From NCBI RefSeq assembly GCF_024347575.1, contig NZ_AP025504.1:1240001-1304000 (forward strand): DNA of 64,000 bases, in the 5' to 3' direction. The number at the start of each line of letters is the position of its first letter. Position 1 is the stretch's first letter. The notes below the pieces were generated by a model, which did not search any database, was not told where the DNA came from, and was given only the letters and a program-made list of their open reading frames with translations. The stretch comes from Vibrio pelagius. GTDB taxonomy: Bacteria > Pseudomonadota > Gammaproteobacteria > Enterobacterales > Vibrionaceae. Positions 7,416 to 18,400 of the stretch are shown here, piece after piece. A program made the position numbers and the translations under genes.

Positions 7416-8288
7416 ATGACGCACGAATCAATAGACAAATTAAATCACGCGCAGCGGGAACGTTTAGCGTTCATCGATTTCTGTCTCGAATACTATGGGG
7501 CTGTTGCTAGGGCGGACCTAGTTCAACAATTCCAAACAGGTTTGGCTTCTTGTTCTAGAGATCTCACCCTCTACAGAGAGTTGGCACCTGAGAATGCTGA
7601 GCTCGTTCACCAAACAAAGCAGTACGTTCGTACAGACAGTTTCACACCGCTGTTCGCGCATGATTCTGAGCAAGCCTTGAATCAATTGATGCAAGGGAAG
7701 GGTACTTCTTCCCAAGGTGATACTCCCCAAGTTTGCTTTGATGCCATTCGATTAACACAACCGAAGCAAAACATTGTCGCAGCGTTAATGCGTGCGATTC
7801 ACAATAATCAAGCCATTCAATGCCGCTATCATTCACTTTCTTCTGGCGCTGGTAATCGAACCATTGTTCCCCACGCCATCATAAACAACGGTCATCGTTG
7901 GCATGTCCGAGCATTTGATCGAAAGACGAACAGTTTTCGTGATTTCGTTTGTAGTCGATTTACAAAAATAGAGAGCTCAGCAACACCACCAAAAACCGGT
8001 GAATCTGCAAGTTACGACGATGCTTGGAATACAATTCTTCAGCTTGAGATCGGTGTTCACCCTCAAATAAAGCATCCAAAGGCTATTGAGCTTGATTATG
8101 AGATGACTCAAGGGAAGTTGAATATTGAAGTTCGCTCTGCTCTGGTGGGATACCTACTCACACAGTGGAATGTGGATTGCTCAGAAGAGGGCTCCCTGAA
8201 CGCTTCGCAATATCAGATGCACTTAAAGAATACAGATGTGTTATCAGGCTTAGAAAGTACCCAACTTTTGCCTGGTTTCAACCAATAA
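7416..8288 (+). CDS. WYL-domain transcriptional regulator (BrxR/CapW-like)
   Basis: A 290-aa protein: N-terminal winged HTH (about residues 1-70), then a WYL domain (about 125-215, containing IQCRYHSLSSG and HRWHVRAFD) and a C-terminal dimerisation segment. Known: WYL proteins of this build repress defence operons and release on a nucleic-acid or nucleotide signal. It stands first in the same-strand cargo operon, 53 bp before hsdM, so control of the restriction genes is the natural inference. I chose ATG 7416; an upstream extension to 7365 gives a non-homologous-looking tail. A short dyad, ACTTG-TG-CAAGT, near 7362-7373 upstream could be its operator. Confidence 0.85.
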   Translation: MTHESIDKLNHAQRERLAFIDFCLEYYGAVARADLVQQFQTGLASCSRDLTLYRELAPENAELVHQTKQYVRTDSFTPLFAHDSEQALNQLMQGKGTSSQGDTPQVCFDAIRLTQPKQNIVAALMRAIHNNQAIQCRYHSLSSGAGNRTIVPHAIINNGHRWHVRAFDRKTNSFRDFVCSRFTKIESSATPPKTGESASYDDAWNTILQLEIGVHPQIKHPKAIELDYEMTQGKLNIEVRSALVGYLLTQWNVDCSEEGSLNASQYQMHLKNTDVLSGLESTQLLPGFNQ

Positions 8289-8341
8289 GATTAATGCCGC
8301 CTACACGATTAGGTGTGGGTAACAAAGAAATAGGATCCCAA

Positions 8342-10723
8342 ATGGACCACTCAGTACATAACAAACTCGTTTCATTTATTTGGTCGATTGCCGACGACTG
8401 TCTTCGTGATGTCTATGTTCGTGGTAAATACCGCGACGTTATTTTGCCTATGGTGGTGCTACGCCGTCTCGATACGCTTTTAGAGCCATCAAAAGAAGCA
8501 GTATTGGAAGAAGTTAAATTCCAAGTAGAAGAAATGAATGAAACTGAGCTTGATGACGCACCATTGTGCGCTGCATCAGGTTATGTGTTCTACAACACAT
8601 CTAAGTGGACGCTACAAACGCTATTCAGTACAGCGACCAACAACCAACAGATTCTGCTGGCTAACTTCGAAGATTACCTCAACGGTTTTAGCGACAACGT
8701 AAAAGAGATTGTTGAGTGCTTTAACCTGAAAGCTCAAATCCGCCACATGGCGGGGAAAGACGTTTTACTAGATGTGGTTGAGAAATTCGTCTCGCCTTAC
8801 ATCAACTTAACGCCTGAGGTGAAAGAAGATCCTGAGGGCAACAAACTACCAGCACTTAGCAACCTTGGTATGGGTTATGTTTTTGAAGAGTTGATCCGTA
8901 AATTTAACGAAGAGAACAACGAAGAGGCGGGTGAGCACTTTACTCCACGTGAAGTTATCGAACTAATGACACACCTTGTCTTCGATCCAATCAAAGATAA
9001 CTTGCCACTTTCTATCACAGTGTATGACCCTGCATGTGGTAGTGGCGGTATGTTGACAGAAACACAGAACTTTGTTGAAGAGAAGTACCCAGCATCAAAC
9101 CGTGATATCTACCTTTACGGTAAAGAGATCAACGATGAGACTTACGCCATTTGTAAGTCAGACATGATGATCAAAGGTAACAACCCAGAAAACATCCGTG
9201 TTGGTTCAACCCTATCTACCGATGAATTCTCATCAGAGCGTTTCGACTTCATGCTTTCGAACCCGCCTTACGGCAAGAGCTGGGCGAGTGAGCAAAAGCA
9301 CATCAAAGACGGTAAAGATGTCGTAGATGGTCGCTTTATAGTGAAGTTAAAAGACTACTGGGGCGTTGAGTCAGAACAAGATGCGATTCCTCGCTCAAGT
9401 GACGGTCAGTTACTGTTCCTTATGGAAATGGTCACTAAAATGAAATCGCCGCAAGTGAGCCCATTAGGGGCTCGTATTGCATCAGTTCACAACGGTTCAA
9501 GTTTGTTTACCGGTGATGCCGGCAGTGGTGAAAGTAACATTCGTCGTTACATTATTGAAAATGACATGCTGGATGCGATAGTTCAGTTGCCAAACAACCT
9601 GTTTTACAACACGGGTATTACCACCTATATCTGGCTGCTTAATAACAACAAACCTGAAAGCCGCAAAGGGAAGGTTCAGTTGATTGATGCTAGCTTACTG
9701 TTCCGCAAACTGCGTAAGAACTTGGGTAACAAAAACTGCGAGTTCTCACCAGAGCACATTGCGGAAATTGTCTCGACCTATCTAGATAACCAATCCGTTG
9801 AGCGTGCTATCGACGAGAAAGGCGATTCGGTGGGTATTGCCGCCAAAGTTTTCAAGAACCAAGATTTTGGTTACTACAAAGTGAATATTGAGCGTCCAGA
9901 CCGTCGAAGTGCCCAATTCCGTGTTGACCTGATTGAGCCATTACGTTTTGAAAAATCACTGCGCGAAGTGATGGAGTACTTGTACGCCGAACATGGCGAA
10001 AATGTCTATGAAGCAGGTTTTGTTAAAGGGATTGAAAAAGAGATCACCAAGTGGTGTGAAGAAAACGATATCAGCCTAAACAAAGCAGCGAAAACCAAAT
10101 TGCTGGAAACGAAAAACTGGATGAAACAGCGCACACTGGTTAATGCAGCGAGTCAATTACATAGCAAGATTGGTGATGAAGTATACAACGACTTTAATCA
10201 GTTCAAACAATTAGTAGATGCAGAGCTTAAATCACTCGGTCTGAAACTCGCGGCAACTGAGAAAAAAGCCATTGTTGATGCGGTAAGCTGGTATGACGAA
10301 AACGCAGAAAAAGTCATCAAGAAAGTCGCCAAGCTAAAGCAAGATAAGTTAGACGAACTGCTAGAAAACTACGAATGTGAACTGCAAGATTTGCCAGATT
10401 TTGGTTACTACCCAACGGGCAATCACAACGAGTTCGTGACTTATGAGTCAAGTTCAGACTTGCGTGATAGCGAATCTGTGCCGCTTGAACAAAGCATCTA
10501 TCAATATTTCCTTGATGAAGTGAAGCCGCATGTGGATGAAGCTTGGATAAATCTTGAATCAGTCAAGATTGGTTATGAGATCAGCTTTAACAAATATTTC
10601 TACCGCCACAAGCCGCTACGCTCAATGGATGAAGTCGCTAAAGACATTATTGCGCTTGAGCAAAAAGCGGAAGGTTTAATTGCTGACATTCTAGGTATAT
10701 CTGTAGCTAAGGTTCAGGGGTGA
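8342..10723 (+). CDS. hsdM: type I restriction-modification DNA methyltransferase, HsdM
   Basis: A 793-aa protein starting at MDHSVHNKLVSFIW. HsdM N-terminal helical domain, then an N6-adenine methyltransferase with motif I DPACGSGGM (about residue 229) and catalytic motif IV NPPYGKSW (about residue 306). It is longer than classic HsdM (about 500-530 aa) because of a roughly 250-aa C-terminal extension rich in charged residues. With HsdS it methylates the target sequence and with HsdR it restricts unmodified DNA. The ORF could be opened to a GTG at 8165, but that overlaps the WYL gene and adds sequence unlike the family. hsdS follows 4 bp later. Confidence 0.96.
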   Translation: MDHSVHNKLVSFIWSIADDCLRDVYVRGKYRDVILPMVVLRRLDTLLEPSKEAVLEEVKFQVEEMNETELDDAPLCAASGYVFYNTSKWTLQTLFSTATNNQQILLANFEDYLNGFSDNVKEIVECFNLKAQIRHMAGKDVLLDVVEKFVSPYINLTPEVKEDPEGNKLPALSNLGMGYVFEELIRKFNEENNEEAGEHFTPREVIELMTHLVFDPIKDNLPLSITVYDPACGSGGMLTETQNFVEEKYPASNRDIYLYGKEINDETYAICKSDMMIKGNNPENIRVGSTLSTDEFSSERFDFMLSNPPYGKSWASEQKHIKDGKDVVDGRFIVKLKDYWGVESEQDAIPRSSDGQLLFLMEMVTKMKSPQVSPLGARIASVHNGSSLFTGDAGSGESNIRRYIIENDMLDAIVQLPNNLFYNTGITTYIWLLNNNKPESRKGKVQLIDASLLFRKLRKNLGNKNCEFSPEHIAEIVSTYLDNQSVERAIDEKGDSVGIAAKVFKNQDFGYYKVNIERPDRRSAQFRVDLIEPLRFEKSLREVMEYLYAEHGENVYEAGFVKGIEKEITKWCEENDISLNKAAKTKLLETKNWMKQRTLVNAASQLHSKIGDEVYNDFNQFKQLVDAELKSLGLKLAATEKKAIVDAVSWYDENAEKVIKKVAKLKQDKLDELLENYECELQDLPDFGYYPTGNHNEFVTYESSSDLRDSESVPLEQSIYQYFLDEVKPHVDEAWINLESVKIGYEISFNKYFYRHKPLRSMDEVAKDIIALEQKAEGLIADILGISVAKVQG

Positions 10724-10727
10724 TAGC

Positions 10728-12011
10728 ATGAAAGACAATTACCCTAAGAGTGCGTTACCAGAGGGATGGGTTTTAGCTCCCGTTGGTGCGTATTGCGATG
10801 TAATAGATCCTCAGCCAGATCATCGGGCTCCTGCCCTAGACCCTGATGGTCTGCCCTACATTGGGATTAGAGATGTAAACTATGACGGAACTGTAAATGA
10901 AAAAACAGCCAGAATGGTTGCTGAAAAAGCAGTAATAAAGCAAGAAAAGGCATTTAGAATAGAAAGTAACAACTTAGTTTTTTGCAAAGTCGGTACTTTA
11001 GGGCAGCCTCGTCACTTAAATCTAGAAGGTAAAAGAGTTGCTCTTTCTGCAACATTGGTGCTTATTAAACCAAAATCCAATTGTTGCGAGCGTTATCTTA
11101 AACACGTTTTGGAATCTGATTATTTAAGTTCACAGATTTACAGCGTAGTTACAGGAGCAACACGACCAGCATTAGGTATTCAACAAATTAGGAAGTTCAA
11201 ATTACCTTTCCCTCCGTTGAACACACAAAAGGATGTTGGAAGGTTTCTCGACCAAAAAGTATCGCAAATTGATGAAGCGATTTCTTGTAAAAAAAAGCAA
11301 ATTGAACTTCTAAAAGAACGTAAGCAAATCATCATTCAGCAAGCTGTAACGCAAGGCTTGAACCCTGATGCACCAATGAAAGATTCTGATGTGGATTGGA
11401 TAGGAACAATTCCAGAGCATTGGGAAGTTCGTCGCAGTAAATTCTTGTTTACTCAACGTAAAGAGAAAGCCTGGAAAGATGATGTGCAACTTTCTGCGAC
11501 TCAAAAATTTGGTGTTATTCCTCAAGATGAGTATGAAGCAAGGACGGGTGCAAGAGTTGTAAAAATACAGTTTCACCTTGATAAGCGTAAACATGTAGAA
11601 AAGGATGATTTTGTTATTAGTATGCGTAGCTTTCAAGGAGGACTTGAACGCGCATGGTCAAGGGGGTGTATCCGCTCATCCTATGTAATCTTGAGACCGT
11701 TAGAGCCAATTGACCCAAATTTCTATGGTTACTTACTTAAGCTACCTATGTATATAAAGGCGCTTCAAAGAACAGCAAGTTTTATTCGAGATGGTCAAGA
11801 TTTGAATTTCGATAACTTCTCTCAGGTTGATTTGTTTATTCCTCCTTTAGATGAGCAGAAAGCAATAGCTGATTATGTTCGAGGTTTTATGGAAAGCTCT
11901 GACGACGGCATTTCTTTGATGGAAGAGCAAATTGTTAAGCTTAAAGAATATAAAACCACCCTCATTAACAGCGCCGTTACAGGTAAAATCAAAGTAACGG
12001 AGCTGGCATAA
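10728..12011 (+). CDS. hsdS: type I restriction-modification specificity subunit, HsdS
   Basis: A 427-aa protein with the two-TRD architecture: TRD1 (about residues 10-160) starting at ALPEGW, a central conserved helix (FLDQKVSQIDEAI, then LLKERKQIIIQQAVTQGL), TRD2 starting at IGTIPEHW (about residue 225), and a distal conserved helix (about 395-420, ending INSAVTGKI). HsdS chooses the bipartite recognition sequence for both modification and cleavage. The TRDs look AT-richer than hsdM by eye, usual for domains swapped by recombination. The recognition sequence cannot be read from the sequence. The stop codon TAA abuts the ATG of the next gene. Confidence 0.95.
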   Translation: MKDNYPKSALPEGWVLAPVGAYCDVIDPQPDHRAPALDPDGLPYIGIRDVNYDGTVNEKTARMVAEKAVIKQEKAFRIESNNLVFCKVGTLGQPRHLNLEGKRVALSATLVLIKPKSNCCERYLKHVLESDYLSSQIYSVVTGATRPALGIQQIRKFKLPFPPLNTQKDVGRFLDQKVSQIDEAISCKKKQIELLKERKQIIIQQAVTQGLNPDAPMKDSDVDWIGTIPEHWEVRRSKFLFTQRKEKAWKDDVQLSATQKFGVIPQDEYEARTGARVVKIQFHLDKRKHVEKDDFVISMRSFQGGLERAWSRGCIRSSYVILRPLEPIDPNFYGYLLKLPMYIKALQRTASFIRDGQDLNFDNFSQVDLFIPPLDEQKAIADYVRGFMESSDDGISLMEEQIVKLKEYKTTLINSAVTGKIKVTELA

Positions 12012-13424
12012 ATGGCGGTTGTAGTTGCCAGTTGTACACTAGAAAAGCTGTTTTCTGGTGAACCGATTTTAGCTTCAGACGGTAAGTTTGAAAAAGACGT
12101 TCACGGGATGCTTGCCATCCCTGAATATCAGCGCCCATATCGCTGGAATGAAGAACAAATCACCCGTTTATTGAATGACTTTAAGCTTCATCAGCATGAG
12201 CTAGCTGGTAAGCCTGAAGCGGAGCATTGCCCATTTTACTTGGGCAGTGTCATTTTGCATCAACAAGATGACAAGCTGAATATTATCGATGGTCAGCAAC
12301 GCCTGACCACAATGGCGTTGATTTCTCACTTAGCAAATAAACACTCCGACCTTGAGTTGGTTTATGAATCCCCAGAGAGCCAGCAGCAAATCAAACACAA
12401 CCTCGGTTGGCTGTATAAGAATGATGCCTCATTGGATGATATAGATTTTGCGCAAATCAACATCACCTTGGTAGTGACAGATAGCGAAGATGAAGCTTAC
12501 CGCTTTTTTGAAACCCAAAACACGGGTGGGGTGCGATTAGCAGGGCCCGATATCATCAAAGCTCACCATCTTCGAGCGGTTGATGAAAAGGATAAATCTG
12601 CGGTAAACACCTTTGCCACCCGTTGGGAGGCGCTGGGAGATTTAAACCCAGTAGTCGATATTTTGCTGCGTGGTCGCTATTGGCAATATCTGAACTTCCG
12701 AGACTACCCGTTGCACAACCAAACTCAGCAAGTGCGTAATAGCATTGTCACCGAACTGGCAGAGCAAACAGGCAAAGGCGACGATATTGCCTTTGGGCGA
12801 ATTGCTCGTACTTATATGCCCAACGGTGGAGAGAGCTTGGCACAGCCTCAAGTTGGCTATGAGTTGCGCCAGCCGTTAAATAGTGGCGCTAATACCATTC
12901 ACTATTTGCAATATTTTGAGCAACTGCGCCAAACCTATTTATTGAATAAAACAACGCAAGGTGAGCTTGCTGGCTTTTACGAGTTCTATCAAAAGCTGGT
13001 GTGTAAACTCGATGGCTGCGGTTATCTTAAACAGCTTTATGACGCTTGCTTGCTGCTTTACATCAGCCAACATGGGCAGCAAAGCTTAGAGGTAGCGGCG
13101 AAAAAGCTATTTCGTGTGGTTTATTCTCGCCGAGTAGAGAACCAGAAAGCAGTAAAAGAGAAATCGGTTCCTGCTTTTGTAAAAGAAACCCCAGTGCTGG
13201 ATTGGATTGCGATGAGCTATACCCCAGAGCAGTGTTTTGCACAGCTAGATGGTTTTGAGCTTTCGGTAGACAAGAATGGCTTTGATAAAAACAGCGTTAA
13301 AAAACGTTTCGTCGAAAAAGTGTCTCAATACTTTGGCCTTGATATAGACAAGCAAGATTATGCTAATCAATTTGGCGCTGCATTTAGCCAACACATCTCT
13401 GCGTTAGGAGCAAAACATGGGTGA
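12012..13424 (+). CDS. DUF262 (GmrS-like) protein without an evident nuclease domain
   Basis: A 470-aa protein. The N-terminal DUF262 domain (ParB/sulfiredoxin-like fold) is shown by IPEYQRPYRWNEEQI (about residues 36-50) and the signature IIDGQQRLTTMAL (about 90-102). In GmrSD type IV restriction enzymes this domain binds nucleotide and drives cleavage of DNA with modified bases. The C-terminal half is helical and lacks the His/Asn signature of the DUF1524 HNH nuclease. Its start abuts the hsdS stop and its end overlaps the next DUF262 gene by 8 bp, so it is part of the operon. The pair may act together, with this one as a nuclease-less partner. Confidence 0.86.
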   Translation: MAVVVASCTLEKLFSGEPILASDGKFEKDVHGMLAIPEYQRPYRWNEEQITRLLNDFKLHQHELAGKPEAEHCPFYLGSVILHQQDDKLNIIDGQQRLTTMALISHLANKHSDLELVYESPESQQQIKHNLGWLYKNDASLDDIDFAQINITLVVTDSEDEAYRFFETQNTGGVRLAGPDIIKAHHLRAVDEKDKSAVNTFATRWEALGDLNPVVDILLRGRYWQYLNFRDYPLHNQTQQVRNSIVTELAEQTGKGDDIAFGRIARTYMPNGGESLAQPQVGYELRQPLNSGANTIHYLQYFEQLRQTYLLNKTTQGELAGFYEFYQKLVCKLDGCGYLKQLYDACLLLYISQHGQQSLEVAAKKLFRVVYSRRVENQKAVKEKSVPAFVKETPVLDWIAMSYTPEQCFAQLDGFELSVDKNGFDKNSVKKRFVEKVSQYFGLDIDKQDYANQFGAAFSQHISALGAKHG

Positions 13425-15408
13425 TCATTTATCAGTACGAACTGAGCTTCTGACGCTTGAGAAAATCTACACCGATAACTACCAGTTTTCTATTCCTAGC
13501 TATCAGCGTCCTTATGTCTGGTCAGATGATGATGTCTTGCTGCTGTTCAGAGATATTAAAGAAGCGTGTCGATTAAAAGAACCAAGCTATTTTATCGGCA
13601 CCATCCTTTCGTCTCGCATTGAACAAGATGGAGAGCGGATCTATGAGTTGCTCGATGGTCAGCAACGCACGACAACACTCATGCTGATGACTATTGCTTT
13701 TAAATACGCAGGCATTAAATCCGATCTTGCAGGGCTTGCTGTTTATACATCGAAGAACGGCGAAGATAAGCCGCGCCTCCAATTCTCAATTCGTGAGCAA
13801 GTTCAGCAGCTTTTAGGTGGTCTAGCGGGGCTTAAGAACTATCAAGTGCCGTCTAAGGAAACGATCGCCGACAATGCTTATTTGAAACAGATGGGCGTGG
13901 CGTTAGATGTATTGACCAAAGAAGTAGAGAAGCTCAAATCAGACGATGTGGTGAGCGCCGAAGCTATGGGGGATTACCTCTACCGCCAAGTTCAATGGGT
14001 GAACAACATTGTGCCAACACAAATGGACTTAAACCGATTGTTTGCCACCATGAATACCGCTGGCATTCAGTTGGAACAAGCGGACATTTTAAAGGCGAAG
14101 CTCTTCAAGCACATTCATACTGACAAAGCACAGTATGATGCAATGTGGGTGGCGTGTGAGCATCTGGAAAACTATTTTGAACGCAATGTACGCAAAGTAT
14201 TTCCTAATGCGGATTGGTACCATATTGAACCCGAACACTTGGCGTCTTTTGATGCTGAACGGTTCGCTGCAAAAGATGAAACGTCAAAGGCGTTACCTGG
14301 CTTGTCGATTGCTCAGTTAGCGTTACAAGTTAAAGCAAGTTCAATTCCTGATAACACCGAGCAAGACAAGTTTGAAACCTACGATCTGGATGTAGAAACG
14401 GTTTACTGTCGCCCAATCATCAAGCTCCCACTGTTATTGATTCACGCTTACCGAGTCTACTTAGCGCTTAATGATCATAATGATATCGAGCCACGACTGC
14501 ATAGTGATCGCTTGTTGGAAATATTCGACCCACTTATCAACAGTGATGAGCAATCGGTAAAGTTGTTTATCGAAACGCTATGGCAGGTTCGCTACCAGTT
14601 TGACCGTTGGGTTGTGAAATGGGTTGAACGTGACGATGCGACAGAGGAGCAACTGGCTTTAACTCGTCAGTATCCAAGTGAGTCAAAAGGTAAGCGCTAT
14701 ATAAACCGTGAGCAGAAAAACATAAGCGAGTTAGTTCTGTTACAGAGTGTGCGCAACTTTACCGGTGAGCGCAGCGCCCAGTATTGGTTAACACCATTTA
14801 TTTCAGGTTTGATCCGTTCGAGTATCAAGCAAGACTCCGAGGCGCTAGAGCTGCTTGAAAACATCGACAACAAAATGTCTCTATCAATTGATACTCAGAA
14901 AGAGGCCAGCTTTGCACTGGCTGAAAGCTCAGAGCCTAACTGCCAGAGTTGGCAATCTCAATCGATATACTTTGAACAGTCGTTAGGGACGAGTTTCGAG
15001 CATTACTGGTTTCAGAAACTTGAATATTTGATTTGGAAGCAAATGAAAGCTTCAGAATCTTCACTGTCTTCTGAAGAATTGAATAAGTTCAAAAAGTACC
15101 GAATCACATCCAAAAACTCAGTAGAACATGTTCATCCTCAAAATGATGAATATAAGAGTGAGTTAGCATATGAAACTTTAAACTCATTTGGTAATTTAGT
15201 ACTACTGAGTCCCGGTGAAAACTCTTCTTACAGCAATCAAGACGTTGACAAAAAGCGTATTGATTTCGATAGAAAGTCTCACTTTGACGCGCTCAAACTA
15301 AGAGAAATATTTGGTGCTAAAGGTCAGGGTTCATGGGGTAAACAGCAGATAGATGGCCATCTAGAGGACATGATGACTGTTTTTGAACAGCACTACGAAC
15401 ATTATTAA
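13417..15408 (+). CDS. DUF262-DUF1524 (GmrSD-like) modification-dependent nuclease
   Basis: A 663-aa protein. DUF262 domain at the N-terminus (IPSYQRPYVWSDDD about residue 27; LLDGQQRTTTLML about residue 76) and a DUF1524 HNH-type nuclease domain at the C-terminus, with VEHVHPQN at about residue 569 and FGNLVLLSPGENSSYSN about 20 residues further on. GmrSD fusions restrict DNA carrying modified (for example glucosylated) cytosine. Placement between hsdS and hsdR suggests it widens the type I system to phages that evade it by base modification; this is inference. GmrSD type is the best assignment, but substrate is unknown. Confidence 0.88.
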   Translation: MGDHLSVRTELLTLEKIYTDNYQFSIPSYQRPYVWSDDDVLLLFRDIKEACRLKEPSYFIGTILSSRIEQDGERIYELLDGQQRTTTLMLMTIAFKYAGIKSDLAGLAVYTSKNGEDKPRLQFSIREQVQQLLGGLAGLKNYQVPSKETIADNAYLKQMGVALDVLTKEVEKLKSDDVVSAEAMGDYLYRQVQWVNNIVPTQMDLNRLFATMNTAGIQLEQADILKAKLFKHIHTDKAQYDAMWVACEHLENYFERNVRKVFPNADWYHIEPEHLASFDAERFAAKDETSKALPGLSIAQLALQVKASSIPDNTEQDKFETYDLDVETVYCRPIIKLPLLLIHAYRVYLALNDHNDIEPRLHSDRLLEIFDPLINSDEQSVKLFIETLWQVRYQFDRWVVKWVERDDATEEQLALTRQYPSESKGKRYINREQKNISELVLLQSVRNFTGERSAQYWLTPFISGLIRSSIKQDSEALELLENIDNKMSLSIDTQKEASFALAESSEPNCQSWQSQSIYFEQSLGTSFEHYWFQKLEYLIWKQMKASESSLSSEELNKFKKYRITSKNSVEHVHPQNDEYKSELAYETLNSFGNLVLLSPGENSSYSNQDVDKKRIDFDRKSHFDALKLREIFGAKGQGSWGKQQIDGHLEDMMTVFEQHYEHY

Positions 15409-15443
15409 AGACTCTGAATAATCAAAACAAACAACGGGAATTT

Positions 15444-18400
15444 ATGGTTAGTAAAACAAATGAACAGGCGCTAGAGGCCGCAATAGAAAAAGGTTTAGCC
15501 GGTATTTGTAAAGAAGAGCTAGCGCTGGGTGAAGCGCCTCTTAGTTACAATAATGATCTTTATCTTATTGGCTCTCCAGGTGACTTTGACAAACAATACG
15601 CTATAGATACCCGTTTGTTTTGGCAGTTCCTCGAAGATACTCAAGCAAGTGAGTTAGAAAAACTCAAGCGCACTAGCCCTCACGATTGGCAGAGAAAAGT
15701 CCTTGAGCGTTTTGATCGTATGATCAAGCGTCATGGTGTTTTGCGTTTGTTGAAAAAGGGGTTAGACGTTGATGATGCGTTCCTAACGTTAATGTATCCA
15801 GCACCTCTCGCCAGTAGTTCTGAGAAGGTAAAAAAAGATTTTTCTACCAACCTGTTCAGTGTGACTCGCCAAGTTTGTTATTCCAATGCAAATCCATTGG
15901 AAGAGATCGATATGGTGCTTTTCATCAATGGTATTCCGCTGATTACTCTTGAGTTAAAAAACCATTGGACGGGACAAAATGCGGCTTATCATGGTCAGAA
16001 ACAGTATCGAGATGATAGAGACGCGAATCAACCTCTGTTGAACTTCGCACGTTGTTTGGTTCATATGGCGGTTGATACCGATGAAGTTTATATGACGACC
16101 AAACTGGCAGGTAAAAAGACATTCTTCCTACCGTTCAATAAAGGCTTCAATCTAGGTAAAGGAAACCCGACTAACCCATATGGCCACAAGACAGCTTACT
16201 TGTGGCAAGAGGTGTTCCGCAAAGAAAGCATCGCTAATATTATTCAGCACTTTGTTCGTCTTGATGGTAGCAGCAAAAAGCAGTTGGACAAACGAACTCT
16301 GTTCTTCCCTCGATACCACCAAATGGATGTCGTGCGTCGCTTGGTTGATCACTGTTCAGTTAATGGTGTTGGGCAAACCTATCTGATACAGCACTCAGCG
16401 GGTTCTGGTAAATCTAACTCAATTACATGGGCTGCGTATCAGCTCATCGAAACTTATCCTATCAGCGATGACCTACCAGGAAGTAGAGGGAAAGAAGTGC
16501 CTCTATTCGATTCGGTCATCGTCGTTACTGACCGCCGATTGCTCGATAAGCAGTTACGCGACAATATTAAAGAGTTCTCCGAAGTGAAGAACATTGTTGC
16601 ACCAGCGTTCAAATCGTCTGAGCTAAAGTCTGCATTAGAGAATGGCAAGAAAATCATCATTACCACCACTCAGAAGTTTCCGTTCATTATTGATGGTATT
16701 GCAGATTTAAGTGATAAGCGCTTTGCAGTCATTATTGATGAGGCTCATAGCTCTCAATCAGGCTCCGCTCATGACAACATGAACCGTGCAATGGGCAAGA
16801 AGGAAGTGGAAGAGCTGGAAGATGCTCAGGACAAAATCCTACAGGCAATGCGCTCTCGTAAGATGCGTGGAAATGCCTCTTATTTTGCGTTCACGGCAAC
16901 ACCCAAGAACACCACTCTAGAAAAGTTTGGTCAGCGACAAGCGGACGGTACTTACGCTCCTTTCCATTTGTATTCGATGAAACAAGCCATCGAAGAGGGG
17001 TTCATTCTCGATGTTATTGCCAACTATACGACTTATAAGAGTTATTACGAGATTGAAAAATCAATCCAAGATAACCCTGAGTTCGATAGCAAAAAAGCGC
17101 AGAAGCGTTTGCGAGCGTATGTAGAGGCAAGCCAAGAAACCATAGATACCAAAGCCGAGATCATGCTTGAACATTTTATCAAACATGTGATTAACGGTAA
17201 GAAGCTAAAAGGTAAAGGCAAGGGCATGGTGGTGACTCAAAATATTGAGTCAGCTATCCGCTACTATCGAGCGTTAACGAGGCAACTCGATAAGATGGGT
17301 AACCCATTTAAAGTCGCGATTGCCTTCTCTGGTACCAAAGAAGTTGATGGTATTGAATACACTGAAGCAGACCTAAATGGCTTCCCTGAAGGTGATACCA
17401 AAGATTACTTTGATGTGAACTACAAGCGTAAGGAGTCGGACTCCCCAATCCCTAAGCATGTGGATCAGGATGCTTTCCGTTTGCTGGTCGTGGCCAACAA
17501 GTATTTGACAGGTTTTGACCAACCGAAGCTTTGTGCCATGTATGTAGATAAAAAACTGGCAAGTGTACTGTGTGTGCAAGCGTTGTCTCGCTTGAACCGT
17601 TCAGCGCCAAAGTACGGTAAGAAAACGGAAGATCTGTTTGTGTTGGATTTCTTCAACTCAGTGGATGATATCAAAACCGCCTTCGACCCTTTCTATACAT
17701 CGACAACGCTTTCTGAAGCCACTGATGTCAATGTTCTTCATGAGCTAAAAGATGATATGGACGACACAGGTATTTATGAGTGGTTTGAAGTTGAGGAGTT
17801 CAATAAGCGTTTCTTTGAAGGAAGAGATGCTCAGGACCTGAGCCCAGTCATTGATATCGCAGCTGCGCGTTTTAACCACGAGTTAGAACTAGAGAACGAG
17901 TTTAAAGTCGATTTCAAAGTGAAGGCCAAGCAGTTTGTGAAAATTTACGGCCAGATGGCATCTATCATGCCTTATGAGGTCGTTCAGTGGGAAGAACTGT
18001 TCTGGTTCTTGAAGTTTTTGATTCCAAAACTTTCCGTCGAAGATCCAGATAAAGAAGCGCTAGACTCGTTACTTGATTCCATTGATTTGAGCTCCTATGG
18101 GTTACAAAGGGTTAAGCTTAACCATTCCATCGAGCTAGATGACTCTGAAACTGAGTTAGATCCTCAAAACCCGAACCCTCGCGGAGCTCATGGTGCAGAA
18201 ACTGAGAAAGACCCGTTAGATGAGATCATCCAAATCTTTAACGAACGTTGGTTTCAAGGTTGGAGCGCGACATCAGAAGAACAGCGCGTTAAGTTTGTGA
18301 ACATTGCTGAGAGCATCCGAAATCACCCAGACTTTGAAGCTAAATACCAAAACAACGCAGACCCTCATACTCGAGAGCTAGCGTTTGAGAAGATGTTGAA

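Noticed and set aside
8165..8341. Extension of hsdM upstream to GTG 8165
   Set aside because: It overlaps the WYL gene by 124 bp in another frame and adds 59 residues unlike HsdM, while MDHSVHNKLVSFIW is a normal HsdM start.
11310..11636. Minus-strand ORF within hsdS
   Set aside because: It is opposite the central helix and second recognition domain of HsdS, with low-complexity AT-rich translation.
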